Source: Paenibacillaceae bacterium (GTDB lineage: Bacteria > Bacillota > Bacilli > Paenibacillales > NBRC-103111). Taken from it: a DNA stretch of 14,503 nt. The position numbers and the translations under genes were made by a program. The notes beneath the pieces were generated by a model. The model was given only the letters and a program-made list of their open reading frames with translations, was not told where the DNA came from and did not search any database. The stretch is taken from positions 1 through 14,503 of the forward strand of contig JAJFMO010000018.1 of assembly GCA_020697475.1 (NCBI GenBank), in the 5' to 3' direction. Shown here piece after piece: positions 11,923 through 14,503 of this stretch (positions are counted from its first letter, which is position 1; every line of letters begins with the position of its first letter).

Positions 11923-14503
11923 TTGGCTAGCGACAGCATTGTGGTGAAAGGGGCAAGAGCCCACAATTTGAAAAATATCGATGTGACGATCCCGCGGGAC
12001 AAGTTTGTCGTGTTGACGGGCTTAAGCGGTTCGGGCAAATCGTCGCTCGCGTTCGATACAATTTATGCCGAAGGACAACGCCGGTACGTCGAATCATTGT
12101 CGGCGTATGCAAGGCAGTTTCTCGGGCAGATGGAGAAACCTGACGTCGATTCAATCGAAGGGCTGTCGCCGGCGATTTCCATCGATCAGAAGACGACAAG
12201 CCGCAATCCGCGGTCAACGGTCGGTACGGTGACGGAGATTTATGATTATTTGCGCTTGCTGTTCGCCAGAATCGGCCGACCGCATTGTCCGCAACACGGG
12301 ATAGAGATTACGTCGCAGACAGTCGAGCAGATGGTCGACCGGATCATGGAGTATCCGGAGCGCACACGGCTGCAGATTCTGGCGCCGCTTGTGTCCGGCC
12401 GTAAGGGAGAGCACACGAAGCTGCTCGCCGACATTCAGAAGCAAGGCTTCGTCCGTGTTCGCATCAATGGCGAAGTTCGCGAGTTGTCCGAGAAGATCGA
12501 GCTGGAGAAGCGCAAGAACAACACGATCGAAGTCGTCGTCGACCGGATCGTGATCAAGAGCGATGTGGCGACTCGGCTGGCCGACTCGCTGGAGACTGCG
12601 CTGAAGCTGGCGGAAGGCAAAGTCATCGTCGATGTGATGGGCGAGGAAGAGCTGCTGTTCAGCCAGAACCTGGCTTGCCCGCAATGCGGATTCAGCATCG
12701 AGGAATTGGCTCCGCGCATGTTTTCGTTCAATAGCCCGTTCGGGGCTTGTCCGGAGTGCGACGGCTTAGGTAGCAAGATGGTTGTCGATCGCGATTTGCT
12801 GGTGCCGAATCGTAAGCTAAGCATTCGCGAAGGAGCGTTCGAAGCGTGGGCGGGCAGTACTTCTAACTATTACCCGCAGTTTTTGGCAGCAGTATGCACC
12901 CACTATGGGATCCCGCAGGACGTTCCCGTATCGCAATTGACCGAGGCTCAGCTGCAGATTATCCTGTATGGGACCGGAGGGGAGAAAGTCCGATTCCGCT
13001 ATGAGAATGATTTCGGCTCTACGAAGGAAGCGCTCGTCTCGTTCGAAGGCATCATCAAGAATTTGGAACGGCGGTATCGGGATACGTTCTCCGAGGGGAT
13101 TCGGGAACATATCGAATCGTATATGAGCTCCAAGCCGTGCGAATCGTGCCAAGGCCAGCGGCTCAAGCCGGAGAGCCTGGCGGTCACCATCAACAAGCAG
13201 AACGTAGCCTATGTCACTTCTTTGTCGATTGGCGAAGCGCAGCAATTTTTCGATTCGCTTCAATTGACCGAGAAGGAGCAAATGATCGCACATATGATCC
13301 TCAAAGAAATCCGGGCGCGCCTCGGATTCCTGGTCAACGTCGGGCTCGACTACTTGACGATGCATCGTTCAGCTGGATCGTTGTCCGGCGGCGAGGCGCA
13401 GCGGATCCGACTGGCGACGCAGATCGGCTCCAGTTTGATGGGTGTGCTGTATATTTTGGACGAGCCAAGCATTGGGCTTCATCAGCGGGACAACGACCGC
13501 CTCATTCGCACGCTCGAGCACATGCGCAACGTCGGCAACACGTTGATTGTCGTCGAGCACGACGAAGATACGATGCTGGCCGCCGACTACATCATCGATA
13601 TTGGGCCTGGAGCGGGCATTCATGGGGGACAAGTCGTCTCGCAAGGTACGCCGCAACAGATTATGAACGACGAGCAGTCGTTGACAGGGCAATATTTGAG
13701 CGGCCGCAAGTTTATCCCTGTGCCGCTCAAGCGCCGCAAGCCGAACGGACAATGGATCGAAATCAAGGGAGCGAAGGAGAATAATCTTCGCAACGTCAAC
13801 GTTAAGTTCCCATTGGGCGTGTTTACTTGCGTTACTGGGGTCTCCGGCTCCGGCAAGAGCACATTGGTAAACGAAATATTGTACAAGACATTGGCGCGCG
13901 ATTTGAATGGAGCCAAGATAAAACCTGGGGCGTACAGAGAGATGATCGGTCTCGACCATCTGGAGAAAGTGATCGATATCGATCAATCACCAATCGGGCG
14001 TACGCCGCGCTCCAATCCGGCCACATACACCGGACTGTTCGATGATATCCGCGACGTATTCTCCGTCACCAACGAGGCGAAAGTGCGCGGTTATAAGAAA
14101 GGTCGCTTCAGCTTCAACGTGAAGGGCGGACGCTGCGAGGCATGCCGAGGGGACGGAATTATTAAGATCGAGATGCATTTTCTGCCGGACGTCTATGTGC
14201 CTTGCGAAGTTTGTAAAGGGCGACGCTATAACCGCGAGACGCTGGAAGTCAAGTATAAGGGAAAAAATATCGCAGAGATATTAGACATGACGATCGAAGA
14301 CGGCTGCGAGTTTTTCCGCAACATTCCACGCATTCACCGGAAAATTCAGACGTTGATGGATGTGGGGCTCGGGTACATGAAGCTGGGGCAGCCGGCGACG
14401 ACGTTGTCAGGCGGGGAAGCCCAACGTGTGAAACTTGCTTCTGAACTTTACCGTCGAAGTACAGGCAAGTCGGTTTATATTTTGGACGAGCCGACGACAG
14501 GAT
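11923..14503 (+). CDS. uvrA: Excinuclease ABC subunit A (3' end outside window)
   Basis: UvrA is the dimeric ABC-type ATPase that finds bulky DNA lesions and loads UvrB. The frame runs for 860 complete codons and is still open at the window end; the family is usually about 950 residues, so roughly 90 are missing. Seen in order: Walker A of the first ATPase GLSGSGKSS (33-41), the UvrB-binding region with CPQHG, the zinc module CPxCG...CPECDGLG (around 252-285), CESCQGQR, first signature LSGGEAQR (about 487) with LDEPSIGL, second Walker A GVSGSGKST (about 640), the C-terminal zinc finger CEACRGDG...CEVCKG, and second signature LSGGEAQR (about 828). The window cuts in LDEPTTG of the second Walker B. 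The start is TTG, giving MASDSIVVKGARAHNLKNID, which fits family N-termini. The gene lies downstream of uvrB on the same strand, with no terminator in the 78-bp gap, so the two are probably co-transcribed. Confidence 0.98.
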   Translation, partial: MASDSIVVKGARAHNLKNIDVTIPRDKFVVLTGLSGSGKSSLAFDTIYAEGQRRYVESLSAYARQFLGQMEKPDVDSIEGLSPAISIDQKTTSRNPRSTVGTVTEIYDYLRLLFARIGRPHCPQHGIEITSQTVEQMVDRIMEYPERTRLQILAPLVSGRKGEHTKLLADIQKQGFVRVRINGEVRELSEKIELEKRKNNTIEVVVDRIVIKSDVATRLADSLETALKLAEGKVIVDVMGEEELLFSQNLACPQCGFSIEELAPRMFSFNSPFGACPECDGLGSKMVVDRDLLVPNRKLSIREGAFEAWAGSTSNYYPQFLAAVCTHYGIPQDVPVSQLTEAQLQIILYGTGGEKVRFRYENDFGSTKEALVSFEGIIKNLERRYRDTFSEGIREHIESYMSSKPCESCQGQRLKPESLAVTINKQNVAYVTSLSIGEAQQFFDSLQLTEKEQMIAHMILKEIRARLGFLVNVGLDYLTMHRSAGSLSGGEAQRIRLATQIGSSLMGVLYILDEPSIGLHQRDNDRLIRTLEHMRNVGNTLIVVEHDEDTMLAADYIIDIGPGAGIHGGQVVSQGTPQQIMNDEQSLTGQYLSGRKFIPVPLKRRKPNGQWIEIKGAKENNLRNVNVKFPLGVFTCVTGVSGSGKSTLVNEILYKTLARDLNGAKIKPGAYREMIGLDHLEKVIDIDQSPIGRTPRSNPATYTGLFDDIRDVFSVTNEAKVRGYKKGRFSFNVKGGRCEACRGDGIIKIEMHFLPDVYVPCEVCKGRRYNRETLEVKYKGKNIAEILDMTIEDGCEFFRNIPRIHRKIQTLMDVGLGYMKLGQPATTLSGGEAQRVKLASELYRRSTGKSVYILDEPTTG

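Overview
The window is ordinary chromosomal DNA from a low-to-mid GC Firmicute, most likely a member of the Paenibacillaceae (Paenibacillus or Cohnella type). The reasons are the gene order ftsE-ftsX-M23 peptidase-S41 peptidase-PDZ membrane protein next to uvrB-uvrA, the Gram-positive style of the ribosome binding sites (AGGAGG-like, with several TTG/GTG starts), and an intergenic cluster of CTGCA...TGCAG hairpins of a kind I associate with Paenibacillus genomes. The genus is inference; no rRNA gene is present.

Layout from left to right: (1) the C-terminal end of a DoxX-like membrane protein (+), cut by the window edge. (2) A gene-free stretch of about 420 bp holding direct repeats and several strong inverted repeats, lying between two convergent genes. 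(3) A VanW/G5-domain cell-envelope protein (-). (4) A divergent intergenic region with an extended -10 promoter that starts a five-gene rightward block: ftsE, ftsX, an EnvC-like M23 murein hydrolase, a CtpA/CtpB-type S41 protease with a peptidoglycan-binding tail, and a polytopic PDZ protein that fits MinJ. (5) A structured terminator lying inside the 3' end of the convergent motB gene. (6) motA-motB (-), the flagellar stator pair, overlapping by 23 bp. (7) A compact divergent promoter region in which the motA and uvrB -10 boxes overlap, with a LexA/DinR-box-like sequence beside them. (8) uvrB and uvrA (+), with uvrA running off the right edge at its second Walker B motif.

Functionally, the centre of the window is a cell-wall and division module. 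FtsEX is an ABC-type mechanotransmission complex that controls a peptidoglycan hydrolase, and the hydrolase encoded immediately downstream is the obvious partner. The S41 protease and MinJ-like protein act at the membrane in the same process or in sporulation. The MotAB stator also anchors to peptidoglycan. UvrAB performs nucleotide excision repair. The order closely resembles the ftsEX-ctpB-minJ-uvrBA neighbourhood of Bacillus subtilis, so this is a conserved core region.

I found no previously undescribed system. The observations most worth checking are the overlapping motA/uvrB promoters with a candidate SOS box, the terminator embedded in antisense to motB, and the hairpin-repeat cluster between the DoxX-like and VanW genes.
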